Assembly (NCBI RefSeq): GCF_034718895.1
Contig: NZ_JAYERP010000001.1
Span: forward strand, 2,046,001-2,110,000
Reading direction: 5' to 3'
DNA from: Paenibacillus phoenicis
Lineage (GTDB): Bacteria; Bacillota; Bacilli; Paenibacillales; Paenibacillaceae
DNA length: 64,000 bases
Shown: positions 26,446 through 35,096 of the stretch, one piece after another
Layout: every line of letters begins with the position of its first letter
How positions within the stretch are numbered: position 1 is the first letter of the stretch
The notes under the pieces: model-generated
Databases searched by the model: none
What the model was told of the DNA's origin: nothing
The model's input: only the letters and a program-made list of their open reading frames with translations
Position numbers and translations under genes: made by a program

Positions 26446-27417
26446 TTACCCTTGGTTTTCGGCAGCGCGGTCGTACGCCATAATAATCTTCTGGACCAGC
26501 GAATGACGAACGACGTCGGACTCGGCAAATTGGACGAATCCGATCTCTTCGATTCCGCTCAAAATCGCCTTCGCTTCGACCAAACCGGATTTCTTCCCTT
26601 TGGGAAGGTCGATTTGCGTCACGTCCCCGGTAATTACCATTTTAGAACCAAAGCCTAGCCGAGTCAGGAACATCTTCATTTGCTCCGGCGTCGTATTTTG
26701 GGCTTCGTCCAAAATAATAAAGGAATCATCCAGCGTCCGGCCCCGCATATAGGCAAGCGGCGCGATCTCGATTAACCCGCGCTCCAGCGCCTTAGCGGTC
26801 TGCTCCGGTCCCATAACATCGTACAATGCATCATACAGGGGACGCAGATAAGGATCCACCTTCTCCTGGAGATCCCCAGGCAAGAATCCCAGGCTTTCCC
26901 CTGCTTCGACCGCCGGACGAGTCAAAATAATCCGTTTGACCGAGCCTTCCTTGAGCGCGCTAATCGCGAGGACAACGGCCAAATACGTTTTGCCTGTCCC
27001 GGCAGGGCCGACGCCAAAGACGACGTCCCGTTTCTTAATCGTCGTAACGTAGTGCTTCTGCCCGATCGTCTTCACCCGAATCGGCTTGCCGCGATAAGTA
27101 ATGGCAATTTCACCTTTATATAAATCAAGCAGCTGATCCGCGCGGAAATCCTTAGCCAAATCGACGGCATATAACACGTCCCGTTCGGTCAAGATATATC
27201 CGTTCCGAATCAGTTCTAGCAAAACTTCAAACAACTGCTCTACCTTCTCCGCCTCACGTTGTTCCCCGCGGATGGTAATTTCCGATTCTCGCAAAACAAT
27301 GCTTGCTGGTAAATGCTGTTCAATTAATTTCAGGAACGAATCCTGAGGGCCAAACAAAGAGAGTCCTTCAGCCGCACTGTGAAGCGGTAATTTGATGTTC
27401 ACCAGTTGTTCCGACAA
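26446..27417 (-). CDS. PhoH family ATPase (YbeZ/PhoH-like)
   Basis: A 323-residue PhoH-like ATPase; relatives (YbeZ) interact with YbeY and the ribosome, and helicase activity has been proposed. Walker A is VGPAGTGKTYLA near residue 137 and Walker B FIILDEAQNTTPEQMK near 235, with GDVTQIDLP downstream; a KH-like N-terminal part precedes. Start is a TTG close behind an AAGGAG...GAGG stretch that overlaps the yqfD stop, so the two genes are coupled. Confidence 0.93.
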   Translation of the reverse strand: MSEQLVNIKLPLHSAAEGLSLFGPQDSFLKLIEQHLPASIVLRESEITIRGEQREAEKVEQLFEVLLELIRNGYILTERDVLYAVDLAKDFRADQLLDLYKGEIAITYRGKPIRVKTIGQKHYVTTIKKRDVVFGVGPAGTGKTYLAVVLAISALKEGSVKRIILTRPAVEAGESLGFLPGDLQEKVDPYLRPLYDALYDVMGPEQTAKALERGLIEIAPLAYMRGRTLDDSFIILDEAQNTTPEQMKMFLTRLGFGSKMVITGDVTQIDLPKGKKSGLVEAKAILSGIEEIGFVQFAESDVVRHSLVQKIIMAYDRAAENQG

Positions 27418-27423
27418 ATAGCC

Positions 27424-28605
27424 TCATTCTCCTTGATCTTGTACTATCGGCACTTCTTCCGAAATGTTCTGTTCTACTTCGAAATGCACTTTTATATAAA
27501 CTTTACCATTGTCCGCCTTCTCATGCAAAATTTTTTGATCCAGAATGACGCTATCCGTGCCGTATTTCGCCAGAATATCGCGCTTCGCTCGCTCAATTCC
27601 CTCCTGTTTTGCTTGTTCCTCCGTCCGTTTCAGCTCAAGCTCCGTCGTTTCCATCACCTTCTCGGTCATCCAGCCAATCGGGAGCTTCCAACCGCGCCAT
27701 GTCAACGGATCCTGATCGGTCATCGTCTCTGATTGTGCATAAGTCACTTTGCCATAACCGGTTAACTGAATCGCAGTATTGCCAAAATATAAATACCCCC
27801 GTTGCTTGCGCTCTCCCGTGTAAACCTTCTGCTTATATACCAGCGGTACCTGGATGTTATACTCGTGCCAGACAATACCGCGGATCTTCGCCACGGGCAC
27901 GACCAGCTTGCCGCCTTGGAATCCCGACACCAGCACTTGTCCTTTCTTCACCCGATCGTTTTTCCTGACCTCCGGCTGACCTTTTTCCACATAAATATGT
28001 GTGATCACCGCGTCATGCTTGCTGATCAAATGGCTTGGGCTGACCAGTTTCTGGTCCTTTGGTTTGGTCGCCTCCACCACTTGGATCGTGATTTTTGTCC
28101 CCGTACGGGTAACCCCAACCCAGGACGTGCCCGGCAGCTTGCGGGTGAGTTCGGCAGACAGCTTGTCCTGCTCAGGCAAACGAAAAATCCATTGAAACGG
28201 ATAAATGCCCTCTTGTCTAGCCGCTTGAAGAATATCTTGGGAGGCAATCTCCTTGTTCCCTACTACCTCGACATCCCAGACCAGCGAAGATAAGCAAAAA
28301 ATCGCCGCAACAAATAAAGCGAATCCGGCGATAAACCCCTTCCTCTTCCATACGCGGCCTAACACAAACGGGAGCCCGGAGCGTCCCTGAACCGACATTC
28401 GGCAGCCTGTCCGTTTCAAGAGCGGCCGCAGCCGAAAGAAGTCGGGCAGCGCGATCTTCATGTTCATTTGCCCTCCGGGCAAGGGTTGGACATCCCAAAT
28501 GTCGATGCCCTGGTGAGATATCTCATTCACAAGCTGTTCGATCGATCCTCCGCGGACCGTGATGGTAACGATGCCTCTCAGCTGGTTTAAGGCCGGTGAT
28601 TTCAC
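27424..28605 (-). CDS. yqfD: Sporulation protein YqfD
   Basis: A 393-residue protein of the YqfD family, made in the mother cell under sigma-E in B. subtilis. It has a short N-terminal cytoplasmic part ending near residue 90, one membrane helix (GFIAGFALFVAAIFCLSSLVW) and a long extracytoplasmic part. Start is GTG at 28605 with GGGGAATGAA upstream, four bases from the yqfC stop. Together with yqfC it marks the organism as a spore former. Confidence 0.92.
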   Translation of the reverse strand: MKSPALNQLRGIVTITVRGGSIEQLVNEISHQGIDIWDVQPLPGGQMNMKIALPDFFRLRPLLKRTGCRMSVQGRSGLPFVLGRVWKRKGFIAGFALFVAAIFCLSSLVWDVEVVGNKEIASQDILQAARQEGIYPFQWIFRLPEQDKLSAELTRKLPGTSWVGVTRTGTKITIQVVEATKPKDQKLVSPSHLISKHDAVITHIYVEKGQPEVRKNDRVKKGQVLVSGFQGGKLVVPVAKIRGIVWHEYNIQVPLVYKQKVYTGERKQRGYLYFGNTAIQLTGYGKVTYAQSETMTDQDPLTWRGWKLPIGWMTEKVMETTELELKRTEEQAKQEGIERAKRDILAKYGTDSVILDQKILHEKADNGKVYIKVHFEVEQNISEEVPIVQDQGE

Positions 28606-28608
28606 GCT

Positions 28609-28896
28609 TCATTCCCCCGTTCCACGATATTTAATGCCGAAGATCCGCCCTTCCACGACCACTTCTTCGGGCATGATGGCTTTAATAACCAAGCCGCTTC
28701 CCTCGACTTCCAGCGTTCCTTCACTCAGCGCCAAATGCAGCGCTTCGGGAGAGAAGTGGACCACGCCCCGATGATTTTCTATATACAGCTGCTGACCTCC
28801 AATTAAGGTGAGCCTCGGCAAATCGAATACAAGGTCACTGGGCAGGTCGAGCGCATCGACCGTCCATTTGCGAATTTTGCGGACAAACCGGCTCAT
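28609..28896 (-). CDS. yqfC: Sporulation protein YqfC
   Basis: A 95-residue protein of the YqfC family (YabP/YqfC fold), expressed during sporulation in B. subtilis. The sequence starts MSRFVRKIRKWTVDALDLPS and includes DLPRLTLIGGQQLYIENHRGV, the core motif. ATG at 28896 has AAGGAGG ten bases upstream; the much longer open frame upstream is not coding because it crosses a terminator. It is adjacent to yqfD as in B. subtilis. Confidence 0.92.
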   Translation of the reverse strand: MSRFVRKIRKWTVDALDLPSDLVFDLPRLTLIGGQQLYIENHRGVVHFSPEALHLALSEGTLEVEGSGLVIKAIMPEEVVVEGRIFGIKYRGTGE

Positions 28897-28973
28897 ATGA
28901 GACAATCCTCCTTCCCCTACTGTACAAATTATGCGGCCCTGCTTGGATTTATGAGAATGGAAAAGGAGAAGTA

Positions 28974-29009
28974 AAAGCCAAGGTTGCTTAGGCCGGCAAC
29001 CTTGGCTTT
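28974..29009. terminator. Hairpin upstream of yqfC
   Basis: A perfect 14-base-pair stem (AAAGCCAAGGTTGC with its complement) has an eight-base loop. It is followed on the minus strand by TTTTACTTCTCCTTTTCC, a weak T tract. It probably separates yqfCD from rpsU-yqeY. Confidence 0.7.
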
Positions 29010-29153
29010 CATGGGGGGGATATATAATCGGATAGGAGGCTACCCATGAATTGAGTAGCCGACCTTCCACACCGTACGTACCGTTCGGCATACGGCGGTT
29101 CAACCGCTTGACACGTTTGTCCTGGGTTTGCTTATCGCCCATGCCGGGCGCAC

Positions 29154-29195
29154 ATGAAAAAACACCTTCTACGAATACATCGTAAAAGGTGTTTG
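29154..29195 (-). terminator. Terminator after yqeY
   Basis: On the minus strand AACACCTTTTACGA and TCGTAGAAGGTGTT form a long stem with a TGTAT loop, followed directly by TTTTTTC. It lies close behind the yqeY stop codon. Confidence 0.9.
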
Positions 29196-29205
29196 TCTCT
29201 CGAAG

Positions 29206-29649
29206 TTATGGCAAAAGCTGTTGAACCGTCTGGTTTACGAGCTTACCGTCTGCCCGGCCTTTTACCTTGGGCATCAGTGCACTCATCACTTTCCCGAGAT
29301 CGGCTTTCGAAGAAGCACCGGTTTCCTGGATGGTCTGCTGTACAATGACTTTAATTTCTTCTTCGCTTAGCTGTTCGGGAAGGTACTCAGCAAGGATCTC
29401 CGCTTCCGCTTTCACTTGCTCGGCAAGATCGTCACGACCCGCTTTCTCAAATTCTTGGAGGGCATCTTTGCGCTGTTTGATTTCACGACTTAGGATATCA
29501 AGCACTTCATTATCGTTCAAAGTTCTTTTCAAATCTATCTCAAGATTCTTGATCGTAGCACGAACCATTCGAATGGTGGAGAGCTTGAACTTGTCTTGAC
29601 TCTTCATCGCTTGCTTCATATCTTCGTTCAATCGCTCGCTAAGATTCAT
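29206..29649 (-). CDS. yqeY: GatB/YqeY domain protein
   Basis: A 147-residue YqeY protein, related to the tail domain of the GatB amidotransferase subunit that binds tRNA; the function of the free form is unproven. The helical sequence LSERLNEDMKQAMKSQDKFK and the C-terminal KADLGKVMSALMPKVKGRAD are typical. It is co-transcribed with rpsU, the usual rpsU-yqeY pair. Confidence 0.95.
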   Translation of the reverse strand: MNLSERLNEDMKQAMKSQDKFKLSTIRMVRATIKNLEIDLKRTLNDNEVLDILSREIKQRKDALQEFEKAGRDDLAEQVKAEAEILAEYLPEQLSEEEIKVIVQQTIQETGASSKADLGKVMSALMPKVKGRADGKLVNQTVQQLLP

Positions 29650-29665
29650 CGCTGATTAAATCCTC

Positions 29666-29839
29666 CTAAAACTTTCTCTTACGAGCAGCCTCGGACTTTT
29701 TCTTGCGCTTTACGCTTGGCTTTTCATAATGCTTACGTTTCTTCACCTCAGCCAATACTCCATCTTTCGCGATGGAACGTTTAAAGCGACGAAGTGCAGC
29801 ATCAATTGTCTCGTTTTTGCGAACTTTAGTTTCAGACAC
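29666..29839 (-). CDS. rpsU: 30S ribosomal protein S21
   Basis: A 57-residue basic ribosomal protein with the S21 core [20 protein letters not shown] and an extremely Lys/Arg-rich C-terminus. GTG at 29839 is chosen because the family starts there and GGAGGG lies eight bases upstream; the longer reading would add 20 unrelated residues. Confidence 0.96.
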   Translation of the reverse strand: MSETKVRKNETIDAALRRFKRSIAKDGVLAEVKKRKHYEKPSVKRKKKSEAARKRKF

Positions 29840-29970
29840 CAGTTTTCCCTCCCTCCGACCAGACCGTCCAAGAGCATAACACGGTTCATCAAACTTCATT
29901 ATAGGGGAAAGAGAAATAGGGTGTCAACCTGAGCACCGGCTTTTTTCTCTTCCAAATTCTAAAAGGAGTT

Positions 29971-30336
29971 TTAGAGCGCGTGAGAGCTAGAGGATTGCAC
30001 CAACGCGCCCAGCTTGGCGCCTCCAATCAGATGGTAATGCAGATGCGCGACCGCTTGTCCGCTGTCGGGTCCGCAGTTGTTGATCAGCCGGTACCCGCTC
30101 TCTGCAACGCCTAGCTTCTTCGCGGTTTCTTGCGCAACACGGTGCATCTCGCCGATCAGAGCAAAATCTTCGGGAGCCACGTCATTCATGGAAGCGATAT
30201 GCTTCTTAGGAATGATCAGCACATGTACCGGTGCAGCGGGTTGAATATCGTGGAAAACAAGAACGCGATCATCCTCATACACCTTGTTCGACGGGATCGT
30301 CCCCTCGACGATTTTACAAAACAAACAGTTGTCCAT
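29971..30336 (-). CDS. Histidine triad (HIT) nucleotide-binding protein
   Basis: A 121-residue HIT protein of the HinT type, which hydrolyses nucleoside phosphoramidates such as adenosine monophosphoramidates. The triad is H98, H100 and H102 in HLHYHLIGG; the N-terminal CLFCKI gives two of the zinc ligands seen in many HinT proteins. GGAGG lies seven bases before ATG 30336. Its neighbours downstream are rpsU and yqeY. Confidence 0.93.
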   Translation of the reverse strand: MDNCLFCKIVEGTIPSNKVYEDDRVLVFHDIQPAAPVHVLIIPKKHIASMNDVAPEDFALIGEMHRVAQETAKKLGVAESGYRLINNCGPDSGQAVAHLHYHLIGGAKLGALVQSSSSHAL

Positions 30337-30390
30337 CGGAAAGCCTCCTAAACAGATTCTGTGATAGGTTTCATTTTACCGAAAATAGGC

Positions 30391-30502
30391 AAAAAAAAGA
30401 AGCACCCTGCCGCCTCACAGAATGAGTTGGCTTTACGCACGGACGTATTGGACGGAAAAAGCAACGACTCTTTCTGTCACCAATACGTCCGGCGGGGTGC
30501 TT
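30391..30502 (-). terminator. Branched terminator-like RNA between the ABC operon and the HIT gene
   Basis: On the minus strand an outer stem (AAGCACC and GGTGCTT, GCC/GGC inner pairs) encloses an 18-pair inner arm (GGACGTATTGG with CCAATACGTCC, then ACAGAAA with TTTCCGT) and a short unpaired or weakly paired arm, and ends in TTTTTTTT. It lies about 80 bases after the ABC operon and about 55 before the HIT start, so it may end the operon or attenuate the HIT gene. Confidence 0.7.
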
Positions 30503-30583
30503 GCAAATAGGATGTCGGCTAACTGTAGTATAACAGCAGGTTGATACTGTTACTGTGATGTACATCACCGGCGAATGAATATT

Positions 30584-31738
30584 TTAAATGAAATTACGCG
30601 TATCGTTGTTCCGTGCGATCTTATAGGCTGCCAGCAGGAAGAAAACCAGGGCAAACGCGGCAAGTACGGACAGGTTAAACCAGATTTGAGCAAAGCCTAC
30701 GCCTTGCTGCAGCGTTTCAATCGACTGCAACACCCAGTGCTGCGGCATGAACTCGGAGATCCGCCGCACCGCTTCCGGCATGATCTCGCTTGGGAAGAAG
30801 CAGCCCGCGAGCAAGCAGGACGGCGTCACGATAATATTTTGCAGAGCGCTGGAGATGCCGCTGTTCTTAGAGAACACGACGATCACGAGCGACAGGCCGA
30901 TCGATACGAGCGCAAACAGCATCAGAAGCAGCGCCATCCGCCCAAACGGAATCCCAGTATCGATGTGGAACACGACCTCCAGGAAAAACAGGGTGACCAC
31001 AATCTGTACCGCCATCACCACGAAATTGACGATCAAGTTAGAAATCACAAAATGCTTGGCGTTGATCGGAGAGGAAATCACACGGAAGAAGGTGCGGTCC
31101 TCCCGGCTTTTCAGAATCAACTCCGACAAATTCACGGCTGACATCATCATCAGCATAACCAGGAAGCCAATCGTTTGATACGTCATCGCATGCTTTTGCT
31201 CTACAGAGCTGTCAGCCGACTGGACGGTGAACGTAATCCCGGAGTGCTGATAATCTTCGTAAAGCTTGGCAAACTTCGCTTCGTCTCCCTGAGCAACCCG
31301 GGTAAGGGCAGCCAGATTACCGGTGTAATTGTAGAGCATCGCTTTCATGTAGGCGGTGACCTGAGCGCCTTTGACCGATTGAATTCCGATATGGTCGGGC
31401 TCCCCGGCAAGGATGCTTTGCGAATAGCCGGCCCCCAGCACCAGACCGCTGTCCAGCTTCCCGGCTGCCAGTTGTTCGCGAAGCCCTTGCTCCGTTACTT
31501 CCGTCAACTGAATCTGATCCAGCCCTTCCAGAAACCGGATCGTATCCACCGCGATCGGTTCATTCCCGTCATGATTCACAACGCCGACCCGCAGTCCGGC
31601 ACTTTCGCTGTTGCCATAAATCATGAGCGATAATAAGACTCCAGCCAGCGGCAGGGCTACATATAGAATGAGATTACTGCGTTTACGAAACGTCTTCCGC
31701 AAAGTTTGGGAAGTCAACCACCAAATGTCCTTGAGCAT
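30584..31738 (-). CDS. ABC-2 type transporter permease (second of pair)
   Basis: A 384-residue ABC-2 permease: one N-terminal helix (LILYVALPLAGVLLSLMIYG), a large extracytoplasmic domain (about 45-185) and five more helices in the C-terminal half. It begins two bases after its sister permease and would form a heterodimer with it, powered by the ATPase of 32908-33843. The same composition (kinase, regulator, ATPase, two permeases) occurs in the B. subtilis LnrJK-LnrLMN system that gives resistance to polyene linearmycins; a drug substrate is inferred only. Confidence 0.82.
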   Translation of the reverse strand: MLKDIWWLTSQTLRKTFRKRSNLILYVALPLAGVLLSLMIYGNSESAGLRVGVVNHDGNEPIAVDTIRFLEGLDQIQLTEVTEQGLREQLAAGKLDSGLVLGAGYSQSILAGEPDHIGIQSVKGAQVTAYMKAMLYNYTGNLAALTRVAQGDEAKFAKLYEDYQHSGITFTVQSADSSVEQKHAMTYQTIGFLVMLMMMSAVNLSELILKSREDRTFFRVISSPINAKHFVISNLIVNFVVMAVQIVVTLFFLEVVFHIDTGIPFGRMALLLMLFALVSIGLSLVIVVFSKNSGISSALQNIIVTPSCLLAGCFFPSEIMPEAVRRISEFMPQHWVLQSIETLQQGVGFAQIWFNLSVLAAFALVFFLLAAYKIARNNDTRNFI

Positions 31739-31739
31739 G

Positions 31740-32864
31740 TTACAGACCCTCCTTGCGCCGCATCATCCAGGCTGCCGCTGCCAACAGAACGACGCCTAAA
31801 CTTAAATTTAAAGCTACAACCGGCCACATCGCCGAAACTTGATTGTTATAAATGATTTGCGTAATCGCTACGTTCGCCCATCGAACCGGTGACAATTTGG
31901 CAGCCGCCCCCATCGGGCCGAGTTCTCCCATAGGAAAGTACGCTCCGCCTAAGAACGCTGCGACTTGAGTAAAAATCAAGATCACTCCTTGCGTTGCCGC
32001 CTCTTTCAGCACATAGCTTACTGCGAGCCCCAGACTGACGGCCATGATCACTTCCGAGCCTAACACGGCCAGCACCGCACCCGGATGCTCTCCCCAATAA
32101 GCCTTAAAGACATATTTACTAAAGAGAATCAGGAGGATCACGCACAGCAGGTTAATGACCACGTTGCCGAGTACCTTGCCGGCAAAAATCTCGCCTTTGG
32201 CAATCGGAGACGCCGCAAGCCGGATGCTGGTCCCCTGCCGAATCTCCCCGGTGATCAGCCGGCTGGCGGACAGCGAGCCCCACAAAGCGATCATGGTGGT
32301 CATCGCCAGCGCGTAATAATCAAGCGATCCGGGCTGACGGTCGGCTGCAATCGAGGTTTCTTTGATGTAATCCCGGTTATTCACCGCTCCCGCCGCCATC
32401 GCTCCTTCCGATTGGCCAGGAGCGTTCTTCTCAATAGCCATTATCGCGTTATATTGCTGGGCAAAGGCCGTCAGCATCCCTTGCACGACATTGCCCTGAA
32501 TGGCATCCCGACCGCTTAAGTAGAGCAACACGCCTTGGCCGTTCAGTTCTACGTATTCATCGTAATGGTCGGCTTCGACCTCTTTCCGGGCATCTGCCCC
32601 CGGAGCCAGCGTCTCGAACGTTAGTCCCATACCGGCCGTTTCTTGAGCAAAAGCCTTGAAGGCTTGTGTTAAAGCCGGATTGTCACCGTTATCCTTCACC
32701 AACACGCGAATATCCCCTACCTGGGCGGTGCTGTCAAAAGCGTTCGACAGGGCTGTACCCAGAATTAACATCAGCACAATCGGAAAAGCGAGCATAAACA
32801 CCAGCGTCCAACGGTTGCGCGCCTCCTGCTTAAGCTCCTTAAGTGCAATCGATAATGTATTCAT
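31740..32864 (-). CDS. ABC-2 type transporter permease (first of pair)
   Basis: A 374-residue ABC-2 permease with the same layout as its downstream partner: N-terminal helix (WTLVFMLAFPIVLMLILGTA), soluble extracytoplasmic domain (about 45-195), then five helices. The MTTMIALWGSLSASRLITGEIRQGTSIRLAASP stretch (here cut into its parts: first helix after the loop, then a basic cytoplasmic turn) fits the family. GGAGGAG precedes the ATG. Part of the same five-gene block with histidine kinase, response regulator and ATPase. Confidence 0.82.
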   Translation of the reverse strand: MNTLSIALKELKQEARNRWTLVFMLAFPIVLMLILGTALSNAFDSTAQVGDIRVLVKDNGDNPALTQAFKAFAQETAGMGLTFETLAPGADARKEVEADHYDEYVELNGQGVLLYLSGRDAIQGNVVQGMLTAFAQQYNAIMAIEKNAPGQSEGAMAAGAVNNRDYIKETSIAADRQPGSLDYYALAMTTMIALWGSLSASRLITGEIRQGTSIRLAASPIAKGEIFAGKVLGNVVINLLCVILLILFSKYVFKAYWGEHPGAVLAVLGSEVIMAVSLGLAVSYVLKEAATQGVILIFTQVAAFLGGAYFPMGELGPMGAAAKLSPVRWANVAITQIIYNNQVSAMWPVVALNLSLGVVLLAAAAWMMRRKEGL

Positions 32865-32907
32865 TCCTCAGATCTCCTCCCAAAGCGATCGGTTTGCGAC
32901 CGCTGCT

Positions 32908-33843
32908 CTAGTCCCGCAAGTTGCGTCCGGTCAGCGTCAAGAACACCGTTTCCAGATTTGGCTCCTGCTCCTCAACGGAACGAATGACAGCCCCGCCGTC
33001 GATTAACTGCTTCAGGATGCCGCTAAGGTTATCCACCGACAAGTCGCTATGAATACGAATTTCGGATTCCTGTGCCGTTACTGTCCTTACCCCGGGCAAC
33101 CGCCGGATCAGCCCCAGGAACGCTTCGCCATCCTGTTTCAGTTCAATGCGCACTTCCTTCACATCGGTGATCGTGGCGATCAGCTGCTCTTTGGTACCGT
33201 CCGCGATAATTTTGCCATGATCGATAATGGCGATCCGGGAGCAGATTTCTTCAACTTCCTCCATGTAATGGCTGGTATAAATGATCGTGCAGCCCATTTC
33301 GTTCAGCTTCCGGACGGAGGTGAGAATGTAGTTGCGCGACTGCGGATCAATGCCAACCGTAGGTTCGTCCATGATGATCAGCTTCGGCCGATGGGCAATG
33401 GCGCAAGCGATATTCAGCCGCCGCTTCATCCCGCCGGAGAAGTTCTTCGGAAAGCTCTTCGCCTTATCCTCCAACCCAACAAAATGAAGCGCTTCCTCAA
33501 CCCGCTCCTTCAGCTCTGCTCCCCGCAAGCCGTACAATCCGGCGAAAAACTTCACATTTTCATAAGCGGTCATATCCTGGTAAATCGCCAAATCCTGCGG
33601 AACAATGCCTAGGTTCATTTTGGCAAAGCGGTTGTGCTTGCTGATGTCTTTATCCAAAATGCGGATCTCCCCGCTCGTCGGACGCAGCAGCGAAGCGGCC
33701 AGATTGATCGTTGTGCTTTTGCCGGCGCCGTTGGATCCAAGAAATCCGAAGATCTCCCCTTCCCGCACGGATAAGGACATATTGTCAACTGCGATAAAGT
33801 CGCCGAATTTTTTCGTGAGTCCGCGAATCTCTAAAACGTTCAT
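32908..33843 (-). CDS. ABC transporter ATP-binding protein (LnrL-like)
   Basis: A 311-residue ATPase. Walker A is GSNGAGKSTT near residue 40, the signature is NFSGGMKRRLN near 137 and Walker B LIIMDEPTVGIDP near 158, with the H-loop YTSHYMEE. The last 85 residues form an extra domain common in drug-export ATPases. ATG at 33843 is the family start, with AGAGG five bases upstream; the longer upstream reading has no family match and was rejected. It powers the two ABC-2 permeases downstream. The kinase and response regulator genes lie just upstream. Confidence 0.9.
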   Translation of the reverse strand: MNVLEIRGLTKKFGDFIAVDNMSLSVREGEIFGFLGSNGAGKSTTINLAASLLRPTSGEIRILDKDISKHNRFAKMNLGIVPQDLAIYQDMTAYENVKFFAGLYGLRGAELKERVEEALHFVGLEDKAKSFPKNFSGGMKRRLNIACAIAHRPKLIIMDEPTVGIDPQSRNYILTSVRKLNEMGCTIIYTSHYMEEVEEICSRIAIIDHGKIIADGTKEQLIATITDVKEVRIELKQDGEAFLGLIRRLPGVRTVTAQESEIRIHSDLSVDNLSGILKQLIDGGAVIRSVEEQEPNLETVFLTLTGRNLRD

Positions 33844-33980
33844 TGCAACCTCTCCATTCTGCTTCGTTCTTGACCTTATTGTAGAAAAAAAGGATGCCCT
33901 TATGTCAGTGCATAAGTTCATCCTTTGCGCATGAGAAAATTCATATTGTCTTAGGGGCGGACCCATGCCAATGAAGTTCT

Positions 33981-35093
33981 TCATGATTCGGGAGGTGCGT
34001 AGGGAATTAAGGTGGTCACCTTGAATCCCTGCGTGCCGTCTGCGATCACCGTGCCGTTCACCGCAGCCGCGCGCTCTTCCATACCGATCAAGCCCATTCC
34101 TTTGACGATCTTGGCTTGCCCTCGGCCATTGTCCGTTACGACGGCTTGAATCCATTTGCCGAGAACCCGCACTTCGACCTGTACGGAGGTAGCTCCACTG
34201 TATTTGGCCGTATTGGTCAGCGCCTCCGTCACGTTGTCATAAATGATTTTCCAATAAAGCGGTGTAATCTTCTCCAGATCTCCGCTATGGACGACCAGGG
34301 TCTGCAGTCCGGAACGGTTGCCAAAGGCTTCTACGGCGCTTTTCAACCGATGGATCCCTAACTGCTCCACCGGAGGCTTCATGTTCTTCAGCGTTTGCCG
34401 GATACGTTCAATCGATTCCTGGGCAATGCCAATCGCATTCTGCAGCAGCTTCTCCGCCCCTGGCGGGTCGGTATGCAGCACACGCTTGGCGGCCTCCATC
34501 TGGATCAGCGCCCCAGTCATGGAGTGGCCAACGCCATCATGAATTTCCTGGGAGAGACGGTTTCGTTCTTCCAGCTTATACGTGTATTCCGAAGCCCGAA
34601 TGAAGTCCTCATTGTCGTTCAGCCGCTTCCGCAGCTTATCCTGAGTCAAACGCAGCTTGTCGAGCTGCTCCTCCTGCCGGCTTAACCTCATCAGCAGGTG
34701 GCGGACATGATGCCTGTTAAGCAAGCTGATGATCACGATAAACGCGTATACCGCTGCCAGCGTCCCTTTCAGGAAGAGCAGCGGTACTGCAAGCAGCGCC
34801 GCAGCAACGATGAGCGTGCTCTTTCCCTTTGCCATTTCATAGGTGGTTGGCGGCAGCAGCAGCACGAACTCGGGAGAGACGTAAACCGCGCAACAGGCGC
34901 AGTAGATCAGCATCGCTCCGTACAGCGCATTTCGATACGCCAATTTGGGAAGCAGAAGCGCCGTGAGGTCCAAGGCCAAATAAAGTAAAACGATCAAGAT
35001 CAGCCAGGGGGACGGGGAAGCTTCCCTCGCATAGATCAAAGCAATGGCCAGGCCCAGCACGAGCCACTTGTTGCCGATGCTCCACCGTTCCAT
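33981..35093 (-). CDS. Sensor histidine kinase, NarL/DesK type (LnrJ-like)
   Basis: A 370-residue kinase. The first 125 residues contain about five or six membrane helices with very short loops, so the sensing part is probably within the membrane. The HisKA_3 dimerisation domain has the phosphorylated histidine H185 in QEIHDGVGHSMTG, followed by an HATPase_c domain with the N box ALTNTAKYSGA and the G box DNGRGQAKIVKGMGLIGMEERA. It begins four bases after the regulator gene, so both form one unit. Its membrane-embedded sensor fits detection of a membrane-active compound. Confidence 0.9.
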   Translation of the reverse strand: MERWSIGNKWLVLGLAIALIYAREASPSPWLILIVLLYLALDLTALLLPKLAYRNALYGAMLIYCACCAVYVSPEFVLLLPPTTYEMAKGKSTLIVAAALLAVPLLFLKGTLAAVYAFIVIISLLNRHHVRHLLMRLSRQEEQLDKLRLTQDKLRKRLNDNEDFIRASEYTYKLEERNRLSQEIHDGVGHSMTGALIQMEAAKRVLHTDPPGAEKLLQNAIGIAQESIERIRQTLKNMKPPVEQLGIHRLKSAVEAFGNRSGLQTLVVHSGDLEKITPLYWKIIYDNVTEALTNTAKYSGATSVQVEVRVLGKWIQAVVTDNGRGQAKIVKGMGLIGMEERAAAVNGTVIADGTQGFKVTTLIPYAPPES

Positions 35094-35096
35094 AAG

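Noticed and set aside
28897-29142. Extension of YqfC upstream through a hairpin
   Set aside because: The reading passes through a 14-base-pair terminator stem and lacks any match; the family start at 28896 has AAGGAGG.
30391-30502. Miniature inverted-repeat transposable element
   Set aside because: The arms end in a terminator-like U tract, there is no target duplication, and the branch point fits an RNA structure better.
33844-34155. Extension of the ABC ATPase by 104 residues upstream
   Set aside because: The added residues overlap the kinase gene in another frame, have no family similarity, and the ribosome site belongs to the ATG at 33843.
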